Positions 31,895 to 40,859 of a stretch of 44,398 bases of DNA are shown here, one piece after another. Position 1 is the stretch's first letter. Each line of letters starts with the position of its first letter. The stretch is from SKVR01 sp037441525 (GTDB taxonomy: Bacteria > Bacteroidota > Bacteroidia > Bacteroidales > UBA7960). The notes under the pieces were generated by a model. That model was not told the origin of the DNA. It saw only the letters and a program-made list of their open reading frames with translations, and ran no database searches. The DNA lies in assembly GCA_037441525.1 (NCBI GenBank), contig JBBISA010000033.1, forward strand, positions 1 to 44,398, written 5' to 3'. The translations under genes and the position numbers were made by a program.

Positions 31895-33643
31895 ATGGAA
31901 AAACGCTGGGTAGTAAAAGAGCAATCCAATGACGAAATAATCACCAAACTTTCAGAAACCCTAAATATAGACCCGGTTCTCGCCAATTTACTGGGGCAGC
32001 GTGGCGTTAGAAATTTTATTGAAGCCAAGGATTTCTTCCGTCCATCTCTTGACAGCCTTCATGACCCCTTTTTAATTAAAGATATGGACAAGGCAGTGGA
32101 GAGAATTGCTTCAGCAATTCAAAATGGCGAAAGAATAATGGTTTATGGTGATTATGATGTTGACGGAACCACAGCAGTGGCTCTAACCTATTCTTTCCTA
32201 AAAGATTTCTATAACCATGTTGATTTCTATATTCCTGACCGTTATAAGGAAGGATATGGAATATCGTTCGATGGTGTTGATGCTGCCCAGGCCAACGGAG
32301 TAAAACTTATTATTGCCCTCGACTGTGGTATAAAAGCTCTTAATCAGGTTGAGTACGCGGCTAATAAGGGGATTGATTTCATAATTTGCGATCATCACCG
32401 TCCTGGTGAAGTATTACCCAAAGCAGTGGCTGTTATCGACCCTAAAAGAGATGATTGCACATATCCGTTTAAAGAACTCTCAGGTTGTGGTCTTGGATTT
32501 AAGCTTGCACAAGCATTCTATAAAAAAAACCGGCTGAGTTTTGAGAAGCTTGAAAAATTTCTGGACCTTGTAGCGGTGAGTATTGCAGCCGATATAGTTC
32601 CCATTGTGGGAGAAAACCGCATTCTGGCCTATTACGGGTTGAGAAAGCTGAATTTTAACCCCCGGGCCGGATTCGAATCTATCTTGTTTTACAGTAATAT
32701 TATCAGAAAGGCTACCCCTTGCGAGAATACAGTTTTTACGCGCGAAATCACCATAAACGACTGCGTTTTTCTAATAGGACCACGCATCAATGCCGCCGGC
32801 AGGATTGAATCGGGTGAGGCAGCGGTAGAGCTTCTTTTGTGCGAACGCATGGGCGAAACACACATTCTCAGCCAGAATATTAACAACAATAACAACGAAC
32901 GCCGAAACCTTGATGCTGAAATAACCCGCCAAGCCCTTGAAATGATTGAAGCAGATGCATTCCTTCAGGAGAGCAAATCTACGGTGCTATTTAACCCCGA
33001 GTGGCACAAAGGGGTAATTGGGATTGTTGCATCGAGGCTAACGGAAGCCTATTACCGACCAACAGTAATTCTAACTGAATCGAATGGTGTAATAACCGGC
33101 TCGGCGCGCAGTGTCAAGGATTTCGATATTTATGATGCTATTGATGCCTGCAGCAGTTTCCTTGATCATTTTGGCGGGCATAAATATGCAGCCGGATTAA
33201 GCCTGAAGCCTGAAAATCTCGATAATTTCAGAAAAGCCTTTGAAAATATTGTGGCAAGTACCATAACCGAAAATATGCTGGTGCCTGAAATAGAGATTGA
33301 TGCGCAATTAAATCTATCCCAGATTACACATAAGTTTTTCAGGATTTTGAAGCAATTTGCCCCCCATGGTCCAGGCAACATGAGCCCGGTATTTTTAACC
33401 ACTGGCGTAGTTGAGAGAAATTCAGTTAAGATTGTTGGCAGTAAGCATCTGCGGTTCACGGTTTCTCATCCCGATGAGCCTGGTGTTAATATCAACTGTA
33501 TTGCGTTCCAGCAGGCACACCATCATAATGCCATTTTATGGGGCAAACACTTCGATATTGTTTACCAGATTGAAGAGAACGAATGGAATGGAACCCGAAC
33601 CCTGCAGCTAAACATCAAGGATATTAAAACATATCTCAAATAG
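31895..33643 (+). CDS. recJ: Single-stranded-DNA-specific exonuclease RecJ
   Basis: A 582-residue 5'-to-3' single-strand exonuclease of the DHH family, used in recombinational, mismatch and base-excision repair. Manganese-binding motifs are visible: DYDVDGTTAVA (D86, D88, D90), DHHRPG (166-171) and GPRINAAGRIESGEAAVELL. The DHHA1 domain carries GVIGIVASRLTEAYYRP, TGSARSVKDFDIYDAI and FGGHKYAAGLSL, and a C-terminal OB fold follows. Length is typical of the compact bacterial form. It begins after the atpC terminator; TATCTTTA (31871-31878) may be its -7 box. trpS follows on the same strand after 75 bp. Confidence 0.96.
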   Translation: MEKRWVVKEQSNDEIITKLSETLNIDPVLANLLGQRGVRNFIEAKDFFRPSLDSLHDPFLIKDMDKAVERIASAIQNGERIMVYGDYDVDGTTAVALTYSFLKDFYNHVDFYIPDRYKEGYGISFDGVDAAQANGVKLIIALDCGIKALNQVEYAANKGIDFIICDHHRPGEVLPKAVAVIDPKRDDCTYPFKELSGCGLGFKLAQAFYKKNRLSFEKLEKFLDLVAVSIAADIVPIVGENRILAYYGLRKLNFNPRAGFESILFYSNIIRKATPCENTVFTREITINDCVFLIGPRINAAGRIESGEAAVELLLCERMGETHILSQNINNNNNERRNLDAEITRQALEMIEADAFLQESKSTVLFNPEWHKGVIGIVASRLTEAYYRPTVILTESNGVITGSARSVKDFDIYDAIDACSSFLDHFGGHKYAAGLSLKPENLDNFRKAFENIVASTITENMLVPEIEIDAQLNLSQITHKFFRILKQFAPHGPGNMSPVFLTTGVVERNSVKIVGSKHLRFTVSHPDEPGVNINCIAFQQAHHHNAILWGKHFDIVYQIEENEWNGTRTLQLNIKDIKTYLK

Positions 33644-33645
33644 GC

Positions 33646-33653
33646 TATCTTTG
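33646..33653 (+). promoter_or_regulatory. Candidate -7 box (TATCTTTG) of trpS
   Basis: TATCTTTGCAG starts 2 bp after the recJ stop and fits TAnnTTTG; the trailing GCAG is also seen in the two boxes before rplM. Leader about 60 nt. No -33 TTG. Confidence 0.4.
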
Positions 33654-33718
33654 CAGGTCGTAAAAATTTAACCAGACATCGCTCATTATTCTTTAATTTT
33701 CAAACATTTACTTACTTA

Positions 33719-34714
33719 ATGGAAACTGTACTCAGTGGCATCAGATCCACCGGAAATTTGCATTTGGGAAACTATTTTGGTGCGATTCGCAATTTTATCA
33801 AGATGCAGCATCAACATCGTTGTTATTTCTTTATTGCCGACTATCATTCCCTAACTACACATCCTACCCCGTCTGACCTACACCAAAATGTGAAGCAGGT
33901 GCTTGTTGAGTACCTTGCAGCAGGCATCGATCCAGAAATAGCCACACTTTATATACAGAGCGATGTGCCCGAAGTAACTGAACTCTATTTGCTTCTTAAC
34001 GTAAATGCCTACATGGGAGAGTTGGAAAGGTGTACAACCTTTAAGGAAAAGGCACGAAAACAACCCGATAACATTAATGCCGGATTGCTCACCTACCCGG
34101 TGCTCATGGCCGCCGATATTCTGATTCACCGTGCCACTAAAGTGCCTGTTGGAAAAGATCAAGAACAGCACCTTGAAATGGCGCGCACTTTCGGCAACCG
34201 GTTTAACAGGATGTATAATACTCCTTATTTTCCCGAACCCCACGCTTTTAACTTTGGTGAAGACTTAATAAAGATCCCCGGTCTTGACGGCAGCACCAAA
34301 ATGGGAAAATCGGAAGGGGAGGGCAATGCTGTTTTCCTGGCCGATAACCCATCTGTTATTAGGAAGAAGGTGATGAAAGCCGTTACCGACAGTGGTCCTA
34401 CGGAGAAAAATCAACCGAAGGCCCAACCCATCGAAAATATATTTAATTTACTCAGGGCGGTTTCATTGCCCGAAACCGTAGCCTATTTTGAAGAGAAATA
34501 CAACAATTGCGAAATCCGATATGGTGATTTAAAAAAACAGCTGGCCGAAGATATAATTGTTTTTACCACTCCTCTCAGAGAGCGAATTCTTGAGCTTTCT
34601 GCCAATGATGCATACCTTTCGAAGGTTGCCCGCCTTGGAGCTGAAAAAGCTCGCGAAAGCGCTTCAAAAACGGTGAGAGAAGTGCGGGAGATTATTGGGT
34701 TCAAACCCTTCTGA
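33719..34714 (+). CDS. trpS: Tryptophan--tRNA ligase
   Basis: A class Ic aminoacyl-tRNA synthetase, 331 residues, charging tRNA-Trp. The HIGH-type motif is HLGN (residues 15-18) in SGIRSTGNLHLGNYFGAI. The KMSKS motif is KMGKS (194-198) in GLDGSTKMGKSEGEGN. Other family blocks are FIADYHSLTT, TLYIQSDVPEV, TYPVLMAADILIH and VGKDQEQHLEMAR. Length is standard. A small membrane protein and hflX follow on the same strand. Confidence 0.97.
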   Translation: METVLSGIRSTGNLHLGNYFGAIRNFIKMQHQHRCYFFIADYHSLTTHPTPSDLHQNVKQVLVEYLAAGIDPEIATLYIQSDVPEVTELYLLLNVNAYMGELERCTTFKEKARKQPDNINAGLLTYPVLMAADILIHRATKVPVGKDQEQHLEMARTFGNRFNRMYNTPYFPEPHAFNFGEDLIKIPGLDGSTKMGKSEGEGNAVFLADNPSVIRKKVMKAVTDSGPTEKNQPKAQPIENIFNLLRAVSLPETVAYFEEKYNNCEIRYGDLKKQLAEDIIVFTTPLRERILELSANDAYLSKVARLGAEKARESASKTVREVREIIGFKPF

Positions 34715-34758
34715 AAAAGCCATAAAAACAGTTTCAATACTTAAATTAATTGCTGCCT

Positions 34759-35091
34759 ATGAATCCTTGGAAGAAACTTACCGGTGTCGCCTCCTGGCTT
34801 ATTCGGTTATCGCTTATTCTGGTAATTTATACCCGGACGTTTGGAATATTTATGCAATTAGATTTTGCCGACACAGATTTTTATATCGCAGCAGGTTTTA
34901 TTCTTGCTGCGGTACTTCTGCTGGTTGGAGGCTTTTTTAAACAAGGCCTGACTGTTGTGGCCGGGCTGCTGATTTTGATCCTTTCGGCCATTCAAATTAC
35001 CATTGCATTTGATGGGATTACCCCAACACTTTCCATTTGGGCTCTTACCGGCTCAGCAGGATTATTTTTCCTATCGTATGGCAATAAATAA
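34759..35091 (+). CDS. Small four-helix membrane protein, function unknown
   Basis: A 110-residue, strongly hydrophobic protein with four predicted helices (near residues 8-28, 41-58, 62-80 and 90-107). I do not recognise a family. The ATG at 34759 (MNPWKKLTGVASWLIRLSL) is preferred over an in-frame TTG at 34750. It lies 44 bp after trpS and 14 bp before hflX, in the same direction, so it is probably co-transcribed. Basic residues before the first helix suggest a cytoplasmic N-terminus. Confidence 0.7.
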   Translation: MNPWKKLTGVASWLIRLSLILVIYTRTFGIFMQLDFADTDFYIAAGFILAAVLLLVGGFFKQGLTVVAGLLILILSAIQITIAFDGITPTLSIWALTGSAGLFFLSYGNK

Positions 35092-35105
35092 CAGTTTAAC
35101 CTGAC

Positions 35106-36314
35106 ATGATCAAAGGAATTAAAACCGCAAGGGAAAAAGAAAAGGTAGTTTTGGTTGGGGTAATCATGGGCCGTCAAACCGAAGAAATAGTGAGCGAATA
35201 TCTCGATGAGCTTGATTTTCTTGTTGATACAGCCGGTGGAATAACCCTTAAAAGGTTTACACAAAAGCTCGACCGACCCGATAAAGCCACCTTTATCGGA
35301 AAAGGGAAGCTCGAAGAAATCACATCTTACATAAAGGATAATGAAGTGGATATACTCATTTTCGACGATGAACTTTCCCCTTCTCAGCAACGCAATGTAG
35401 AAAAATCAGTGAAATGCAGGGTACTTGACCGAAGCAACCTTATTCTCGATATTTTCGCCCTACGTGCCCGCACTGCCAATGCCCGCACACAGGTTGAACT
35501 GGCACAATATCAGTATCTTTTGCCCAGGTTGGCTGGTATGTGGACCCACCTGGAAAGGCAAAAAGGGGGTATTGGTCTTAAAGGTCCGGGTGAAAAAGAG
35601 ATTGAAACCGACAGGCGGATTGTTCGCGACAAGATTGCTTTATTGAAAAGTAAACTGGAACAGATAGACCGGCAAAAAGCAACACAACGATCAAACAGGG
35701 GAAATATGGTAAGGGTGGCCCTTGTAGGTTATACCAATGTGGGGAAATCGACAATTATGAATCTCATCAGCAAATCGGATGTATTTGCCGAAGACAAGCT
35801 GTTTGCCACCCTTGATACCACCGTAAGAAAGGTTGTAATTGAAACCCTGCCATTTTTGCTATCGGATACAGTAGGGTTTATCCGCAAATTGCCCCATCAT
35901 TTGATAGAGTCTTTTAAATCAACTCTCGACGAGGTCAGAGAAGCTGATATATTATTGCACGTTGTTGATATTTCTCATCCTGGATTTGAAGAACAGATTC
36001 AGGTGGTGAAAGAAACCCTCTATGAAATTATTGGCAATCAGGAGAAGGAAACCATTATTGTTTTCAACAAAATGGACAATTACTCATTTGTACAGAAAGA
36101 TGAAGATGACCTGACACCCTCCACCAGAGAAAATATTAGTCTTGAAGAGCTCATGCAAACCTGGATGGCAAAGGTTAATGCTCCCTGTATATTTATTTCG
36201 GCTAAGCAAAGGCAGAATATCGAGAATTTCAGAAAGATGCTTTATAACAGGGTTCTTGAAATCCATCGGTTACGATATCCATACGATGTCCCCAATTACA
36301 AGCCATGGTCATAG
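35106..36314 (+). CDS. hflX: GTPase HflX
   Basis: A 402-residue ribosome-associated GTPase that can split stalled or hibernating 70S ribosomes. The N-terminal domain carries AGGITLKRFTQKLDRPDKAT and FIGKGKLEEI. A linker (QYQYLLPRLAGMW, GGIGLKGPGEKEIETDRR) follows, then the G domain: G1 GYTNVGKST (residues 208-216), G3 DTVGFIRKLPHHLIESFKST, G4 NKMD and G5 SAK. The Asp of the usual G3 appears in LSDTVGF as expected. Its stop codon overlaps the start of the next glycosyltransferase gene by 10 bp, an unusual coupling between a ribosome factor and a sugar enzyme. Confidence 0.95.
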   Translation: MIKGIKTAREKEKVVLVGVIMGRQTEEIVSEYLDELDFLVDTAGGITLKRFTQKLDRPDKATFIGKGKLEEITSYIKDNEVDILIFDDELSPSQQRNVEKSVKCRVLDRSNLILDIFALRARTANARTQVELAQYQYLLPRLAGMWTHLERQKGGIGLKGPGEKEIETDRRIVRDKIALLKSKLEQIDRQKATQRSNRGNMVRVALVGYTNVGKSTIMNLISKSDVFAEDKLFATLDTTVRKVVIETLPFLLSDTVGFIRKLPHHLIESFKSTLDEVREADILLHVVDISHPGFEEQIQVVKETLYEIIGNQEKETIIVFNKMDNYSFVQKDEDDLTPSTRENISLEELMQTWMAKVNAPCIFISAKQRQNIENFRKMLYNRVLEIHRLRYPYDVPNYKPWS

Positions 36315-37435
36315 CATTTGATGCCAAACGGATTTTCAATAACTTTACCGGCCTGGGGAACTATTCACGAACTCTGGTAAAAAACCTTTCAGAGTTATAC
36401 CCCGATAATCAATATCATCTTTATACTCCCAAAATTAACAACAAAGAGGAACCAGCCTGGTTTCTCAACAACAGGCAGTTTACCATCCATACCCCCAAAC
36501 AACGGCTAAAGGGATTATGGCGAACTTTTTTCATCTCAGGGGAATTGAAAAATGATAAACCGGACATTTACCACGGTCTTAGCCACGAACTTCCGGTTGG
36601 AATAAAAACTGCCGGGGTAAAATCTGTAGTAACCATACATGATCTTATTTTCAGACAATATCCTGAAACATATCCTTTTTTCGACAGGATGGTATACAAT
36701 GCCAAATTCAGGTATGCATGCCAACAGGCGGATAAAGTTGTTGCCATCAGCAAAAGCACAAAAACAGATATTGTGCACTTTTACAACATTGATCCTTCAC
36801 GAATAGAAGTGATTTATCAATCGTGTAATCCGATTTATTTTTCCCTTCAAACGGAAGATAATCTTGCCATTGTAAAAAGAAAATATGCCTTACCCGATGA
36901 CTATATTTTGTATGTTGGCAGTATTGAAGAGAGGAAAAATTTAAAAAGTGTTCTCCACGGTTTAGCAGGTTTGCCCGTCGATTTGAAGCTGCCTTTGGTA
37001 GTGGTAGGAAAAGGGAAAAGCTATAAACAGGAGTGCCTGCAACTTGCAGAAAAACTGGGCATTTCTGGTCAGATTTATTGGTTTACCAACCTGCAAAGCA
37101 ACTCCGACTTACAGGCATTTTACCAGGCAGCAAGAGTTATGGTATACCCGTCGTTGTTTGAAGGATTTGGACTACCTGTTGCCGAAGCACTTTTAAGCAA
37201 CACGCCGGTCATTACTTCCGGAATTTCTTCTTTACCTGAGGCAGGTGGACCAGCCACCTTGTATGTTGACCCAAAAAATGTTGAAGAAATAAAAAATAGC
37301 ATTATCAAGGTGTTAACTGATTCAGAAATGGTTAGAAAAATGAAAGCAGAAGGAAGAAGGTATGCGATTAACAATTTTTCTCCTGAGGTTGTTACCCGGC
37401 AAATGATGGATGTTTATTCGAACCTGGTGAGTTAG
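36305..37435 (+). CDS. GT4-family glycosyltransferase
   Basis: A 376-residue retaining glycosyltransferase with a GT-B fold. The N-terminal acceptor half has AFDAKRIFNNFTGLGNYSR and YHGLSHELPVG. The C-terminal nucleotide-sugar half has LYVGSIEERKNL and the EX7E motif in YPSLFEGFGLPVAEALLSN, followed by SSLPEAGG. Length is typical of GT4. The product and acceptor cannot be told; it probably builds a surface glycan. The start overlaps the last 10 bp of hflX, and a convergent GT4 gene follows 36 bp after its stop. Confidence 0.87.
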   Translation: MVIAFDAKRIFNNFTGLGNYSRTLVKNLSELYPDNQYHLYTPKINNKEEPAWFLNNRQFTIHTPKQRLKGLWRTFFISGELKNDKPDIYHGLSHELPVGIKTAGVKSVVTIHDLIFRQYPETYPFFDRMVYNAKFRYACQQADKVVAISKSTKTDIVHFYNIDPSRIEVIYQSCNPIYFSLQTEDNLAIVKRKYALPDDYILYVGSIEERKNLKSVLHGLAGLPVDLKLPLVVVGKGKSYKQECLQLAEKLGISGQIYWFTNLQSNSDLQAFYQAARVMVYPSLFEGFGLPVAEALLSNTPVITSGISSLPEAGGPATLYVDPKNVEEIKNSIIKVLTDSEMVRKMKAEGRRYAINNFSPEVVTRQMMDVYSNLVS

Positions 37436-37471
37436 GATATTCACAAGAGTGCACTATTGGTCTGTTGTATT

Positions 37472-38557
37472 TCACATCAATGATTGATAAAAACTCAACA
37501 ATTCTGCAACTGTTTTATCAATATGATAGTTTTCTTCAATATGTTTTTTGGCCTCAAGGGCAAATTTTTCCTTTAATTCCGGCTGATAATACATTTTCAG
37601 AATAGCCTGTGCCATCGACAGGGGGGCTGCTGCCGGAACAACCAGACCACATTTTCCATCAATTACAAGCCCCTTATTACCGGGAATATCAGTAATAATT
37701 GGAGCGACTCCCAGGCTCATGGCTTCAATAACCGATTTAGTAATTGCTTCTCCAAATAATGACGACAACACAAACACATCGAGCGATTTTACCAGATTCA
37801 GGCTATCACTGCGGTAACCGGTAAAAATTATCCTTTCGGCCATCGGGCTTTTTTTCACAAGCTTCTTTACTTCCGCAGTTTCCAGACCATTGCCAATTAA
37901 CAGCAGATATACCGGAATATTCTCAGGAATATGCCAGGTTGATTTTATCAGGTATGGGATTCCTTTCATGCGACGATTGTTGGCAACAATGCCTGCCACA
38001 AATGAACCGCCCGGTATCCCGAGGGAATCCAGGCCGGCCTTTTCAATGCCCCTATACCATTCAGGATTGTGTCCTTTGGTGATGGTTTTAGCTTTTTTCT
38101 TTCCCCAAAGGGTATTAAGGTTAATCAGGTCTTCAACGCTTTTTGCAATGCACCAAACGGCATCGACCCGTGGGTGCAGGTACTTAAAATACATGGCCGG
38201 ATCCCACCACGAAATGTTTCCGGTATAACCCCGGTATAGTACCACTTTAATCTGTAGCCCCCGGGCAGCCTGTAAGCCATTAATTATTGCCTTGCCATTG
38301 AAAAGATGAAGAAAATCGTATTTGCCATCAATCAACTCTTTTCTTATAACCTGAATTTCATGTTTGTTAAATTTCCGCTGTGGATGAAAAGGAATTACCC
38401 TGATTCCTTCTTGGGTAAAAATGGGCGTGTAGGCTGCATTGGGCATTGTCATTATGGTTATTTCAACACCTAACCTGGCTAGCCCAATCAATGCTTCTGC
38501 TTCAGGGCGCGCAGGGTTAATATGGCTGTAATCGCTAATTACCAGTAATTTAAACAT
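37472..38557 (-). CDS. GT4-family glycosyltransferase
   Basis: A 361-residue GT-B glycosyltransferase. The N-terminus is LLVISDYSHINPARPEAEAL with ITIMTMPNAAY. The donor-binding half has FVAGIVANNRRMKGIPYLI and IIFTGYRSDSL, and the EX7E region is VLSSLFGEAITKSVIEAMSL. No signal peptide or membrane helix. It is the only minus-strand gene between two plus-strand GT4 genes. A 12-bp perfect palindrome (GGTTTGCAAACC, 38580-38591) lies 23 bp before its ATG. Confidence 0.86.
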   Translation of the reverse strand: MFKLLVISDYSHINPARPEAEALIGLARLGVEITIMTMPNAAYTPIFTQEGIRVIPFHPQRKFNKHEIQVIRKELIDGKYDFLHLFNGKAIINGLQAARGLQIKVVLYRGYTGNISWWDPAMYFKYLHPRVDAVWCIAKSVEDLINLNTLWGKKKAKTITKGHNPEWYRGIEKAGLDSLGIPGGSFVAGIVANNRRMKGIPYLIKSTWHIPENIPVYLLLIGNGLETAEVKKLVKKSPMAERIIFTGYRSDSLNLVKSLDVFVLSSLFGEAITKSVIEAMSLGVAPIITDIPGNKGLVIDGKCGLVVPAAAPLSMAQAILKMYYQPELKEKFALEAKKHIEENYHIDKTVAELLSFYQSLM

Positions 38558-38579
38558 GCGGTTTTGATGTCTTGTTTAT

Positions 38580-38591
38580 GGTTTGCAAACC
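38580..38591. promoter_or_regulatory. 12-bp palindrome upstream of two divergent GT genes
   Basis: GGTTTGCAAACC is a perfect palindrome in the 228-bp region between the minus-strand GT (ATG at 38557) and the plus-strand GT (38786). It overlaps CAGGTTTG, a weak minus-strand -7-like sequence. A possible operator, not more. Confidence 0.25.
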
Positions 38592-38718
38592 TGATTTCTT
38601 CTTTGTGTGGCATCCATCAAAGGTATTACAATTCAATTATTCAAGCTGTAATAAACAATGGATGGTTAAATAAACTACCCTAAATTTGACATGCCTTTTT
38701 TAATGCAAATAAACAAAG

Positions 38719-38726
38719 TAGCTTTG
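38719..38726 (+). promoter_or_regulatory. Candidate -7 box (TAGCTTTG) of the GT4-acyltransferase pair
   Basis: Matches TAnnTTTG 60 bp before the ATG at 38786. A second match, TAAATTTG, lies at 38681-38688, so two start points are possible. No -33 TTG at the right spacing for either. Confidence 0.35.
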
Positions 38727-38785
38727 CCCTCCGGCTGCACATACTCAGAAAGAATGATCCGTTTTAATAAAAGAGATTAGTATTC

Positions 38786-39919
38786 ATGCTACCCAACGAA
38801 ATCAAACCCGGGATACTGTTTGTGTCAACCCCGCATAGCTGGCGTGGAGGTGAGCAGCAACTCATGTACCTTATGGAAGAGCTATCGGTGCACCGGTGGC
38901 CATTTGCTTTGGTGGCACCAAAAAATTCTCATCTTGCCAGATGTGCAAATGAGCTAGGGTTTCGGATTTTTCCCTTTCAAAAAAGGGGCTTTATGAATAT
39001 CTCTCTGGGGTTGTTTATAAAAGACCTTTGCAGGCGTAATGAGTTTAAGATTATTCATGTAAACGATTCGCATGCTCATGGAGCTTCGGTTGTTGCTTCG
39101 GCGTTGGGATGCAAAACAGATATAGTGCTGCATCGAAGGGTCGATTTCCCAATTAAGCCCAATTTTCTTTCGAAGATAAAGTATAACTGGAGTACCATAA
39201 GGGTTATTATATGTATTTCCAATGAGGTGAAACGGGTGCTGATGCCTGCGATAAAAAACAAGGAGAAAATCAGGGTGGTATATGATGGAATTGACTTAAA
39301 CCGCTTTAAGAATATAAAATCGGGGTTCAGCGTGCGAAAGCATTTCAACATACCGGATGAAATTGTTTTGGTTGGCAATGTTGCAGCCCTTGCTCCGCAT
39401 AAGGATTACCCCACCTTTGTTAATACCGCTTCGGTTGCATTGAGTAAAAATCCAAACCTGTTTTTTATAGCTTTTGGCGAAGGAGATTTAAAAGCACACA
39501 TTCAGTCTTTGATTGACCAGTCGGGGTACCGGGATAAAATTTTATTGGCTGGTTTTTACCGCAATATTCCTGAGATTTTACCTCAGCTTGATATTTTCTT
39601 GTTCACATCTGAAACGGAAGGGTTAGGTACTGCAATTCTTGATGCTTTTGCCTCAGGTATTCCGGTAGTGGCCACCAGGGCAGGAGGGATACCTGAAATA
39701 ATTGACCATGGAGAAAATGGCCTGTTGTGCAACGTTAAAGATTATAATTGCTTAGCATTAAACACATTAACGTTGATTGATAATACCAATCTCAGAAAAA
39801 AAATAATCGAAAAAGGATTTACAACAGTTGCTGATTATAGCAAAGAGTCGATGGCATTGCAGATAATGAATGTTTACAAAGCGATGGTGAAAACCCCAAA
39901 AGATATTTCCAATGGATAA
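38786..39919 (+). CDS. GT4-family glycosyltransferase
   Basis: A 377-residue GT-B glycosyltransferase. N-terminal blocks are ILFVSTPHSWRGGEQQLMYL and IIHVNDSHAHGASVVASAL. The donor half has LVGNVAALAPHKDYPTFV, the EX7E motif region LFTSETEGLGTAILDAFASG, and VVATRAGGIPEIIDHGENGL. Its stop overlaps the acyltransferase start by 8 bp, implying translational coupling. This suggests it works on the same lipid-linked product (lipid A core or similar), which is inference from gene order. Confidence 0.87.
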   Translation: MLPNEIKPGILFVSTPHSWRGGEQQLMYLMEELSVHRWPFALVAPKNSHLARCANELGFRIFPFQKRGFMNISLGLFIKDLCRRNEFKIIHVNDSHAHGASVVASALGCKTDIVLHRRVDFPIKPNFLSKIKYNWSTIRVIICISNEVKRVLMPAIKNKEKIRVVYDGIDLNRFKNIKSGFSVRKHFNIPDEIVLVGNVAALAPHKDYPTFVNTASVALSKNPNLFFIAFGEGDLKAHIQSLIDQSGYRDKILLAGFYRNIPEILPQLDIFLFTSETEGLGTAILDAFASGIPVVATRAGGIPEIIDHGENGLLCNVKDYNCLALNTLTLIDNTNLRKKIIEKGFTTVADYSKESMALQIMNVYKAMVKTPKDISNG

Positions 39920-40859
39920 AAGAAAAAGTAAACCCAGCGAGTACCTTTCGTATACGTTAATAGGGATTTTGAATGTTTTTGCACTGCTGCCGCTATCGTG
40001 GCTTTATGTTATAGGTGATTTTTTACGATTTTTTGTTTACAAGGTTTTCAGGTATCGTGTTGATGTAGTAAGGGTCAATCTCAAAAATTCTTTTCCCCAT
40101 AAAAGCGATGAAGAACTCAGGAAAATTGAACAGGATTTTTACAGGAACTTTTGCGATGTGATGGTTGAAGTAATAAAATTTAAAACCATACGCTTTGATG
40201 AGCTTAAAAGGAGATGTTATTACACCCCGGAGACCATAAATGAACTCGATGATTTTTTTCGCAATGGCAAAAGTATCATTATAGCAATGGGGCATAACGG
40301 CAACTGGGAATGGGCAGGCGCTTCGTATCCATTGTACAATCGGCATCAGGTGATTACTGCATACAGGCCCTTGCGCAATAAAGTGATGGATGCCGATACT
40401 CTCAAAATGCGTGTTCGTACAGGCAACATAATGATTCCGATGAAAAGCGTTATGCGTGAAATGGTAAGACACAAAAATGAAATTACTGCAACGGCGCTTA
40501 TTATAGATCAGAAACCACCCAAAGAAAACGCATTCTGGATAGATTTTCTAAATCAGGAGACTCCCTTTTTCAAGGGCTCCGAGGTTCTTTCGCAGAAATT
40601 TAACCTGCCTGTTTTTTGGGGAAGTGTAAAGAGGGCCAGAAGAGGCAAATACATAATTGACATAAGATGTCTTATTGAAAATCCTGGGGAATATAATGAC
40701 GAAGGAGCAATAACAGCCATTTTAGCTGCCCGGCTCGAAAAAGATATCATTGAACAGCCTGAGTTGTGGCTGTGGTCGCATCGCAGGTGGAAAGACAAAA
40801 GGCCCGATGATGGCCCGGTAATTCCTCGGGTTAACCCGGCTCATCGAACTGAAAATTAA
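39912..40859 (+). CDS. LpxL/HtrB-type lipid A (lysophospholipid) acyltransferase
   Basis: A 315-residue membrane-associated acyltransferase. A hydrophobic N-terminal anchor (residues 11-45) is followed by the HX4E catalytic motif HNGNWE (H128, E133), then ALIIDQKPPKENAFWIDFLN, ETPFFKGSEVLSQKFNLPVF and the C-terminal ELWLWSHRRWKDK signature of late acyltransferases. It should add a secondary acyl chain to lipid A on the inner leaflet; the acyl donor cannot be judged. Coupled by an 8-bp overlap to the upstream GT4 gene. Its stop codon shares bases with the stop of the convergent O-antigen ligase gene. Confidence 0.9.
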   Translation: MDKRKSKPSEYLSYTLIGILNVFALLPLSWLYVIGDFLRFFVYKVFRYRVDVVRVNLKNSFPHKSDEELRKIEQDFYRNFCDVMVEVIKFKTIRFDELKRRCYYTPETINELDDFFRNGKSIIIAMGHNGNWEWAGASYPLYNRHQVITAYRPLRNKVMDADTLKMRVRTGNIMIPMKSVMREMVRHKNEITATALIIDQKPPKENAFWIDFLNQETPFFKGSEVLSQKFNLPVFWGSVKRARRGKYIIDIRCLIENPGEYNDEGAITAILAARLEKDIIEQPELWLWSHRRWKDKRPDDGPVIPRVNPAHRTEN

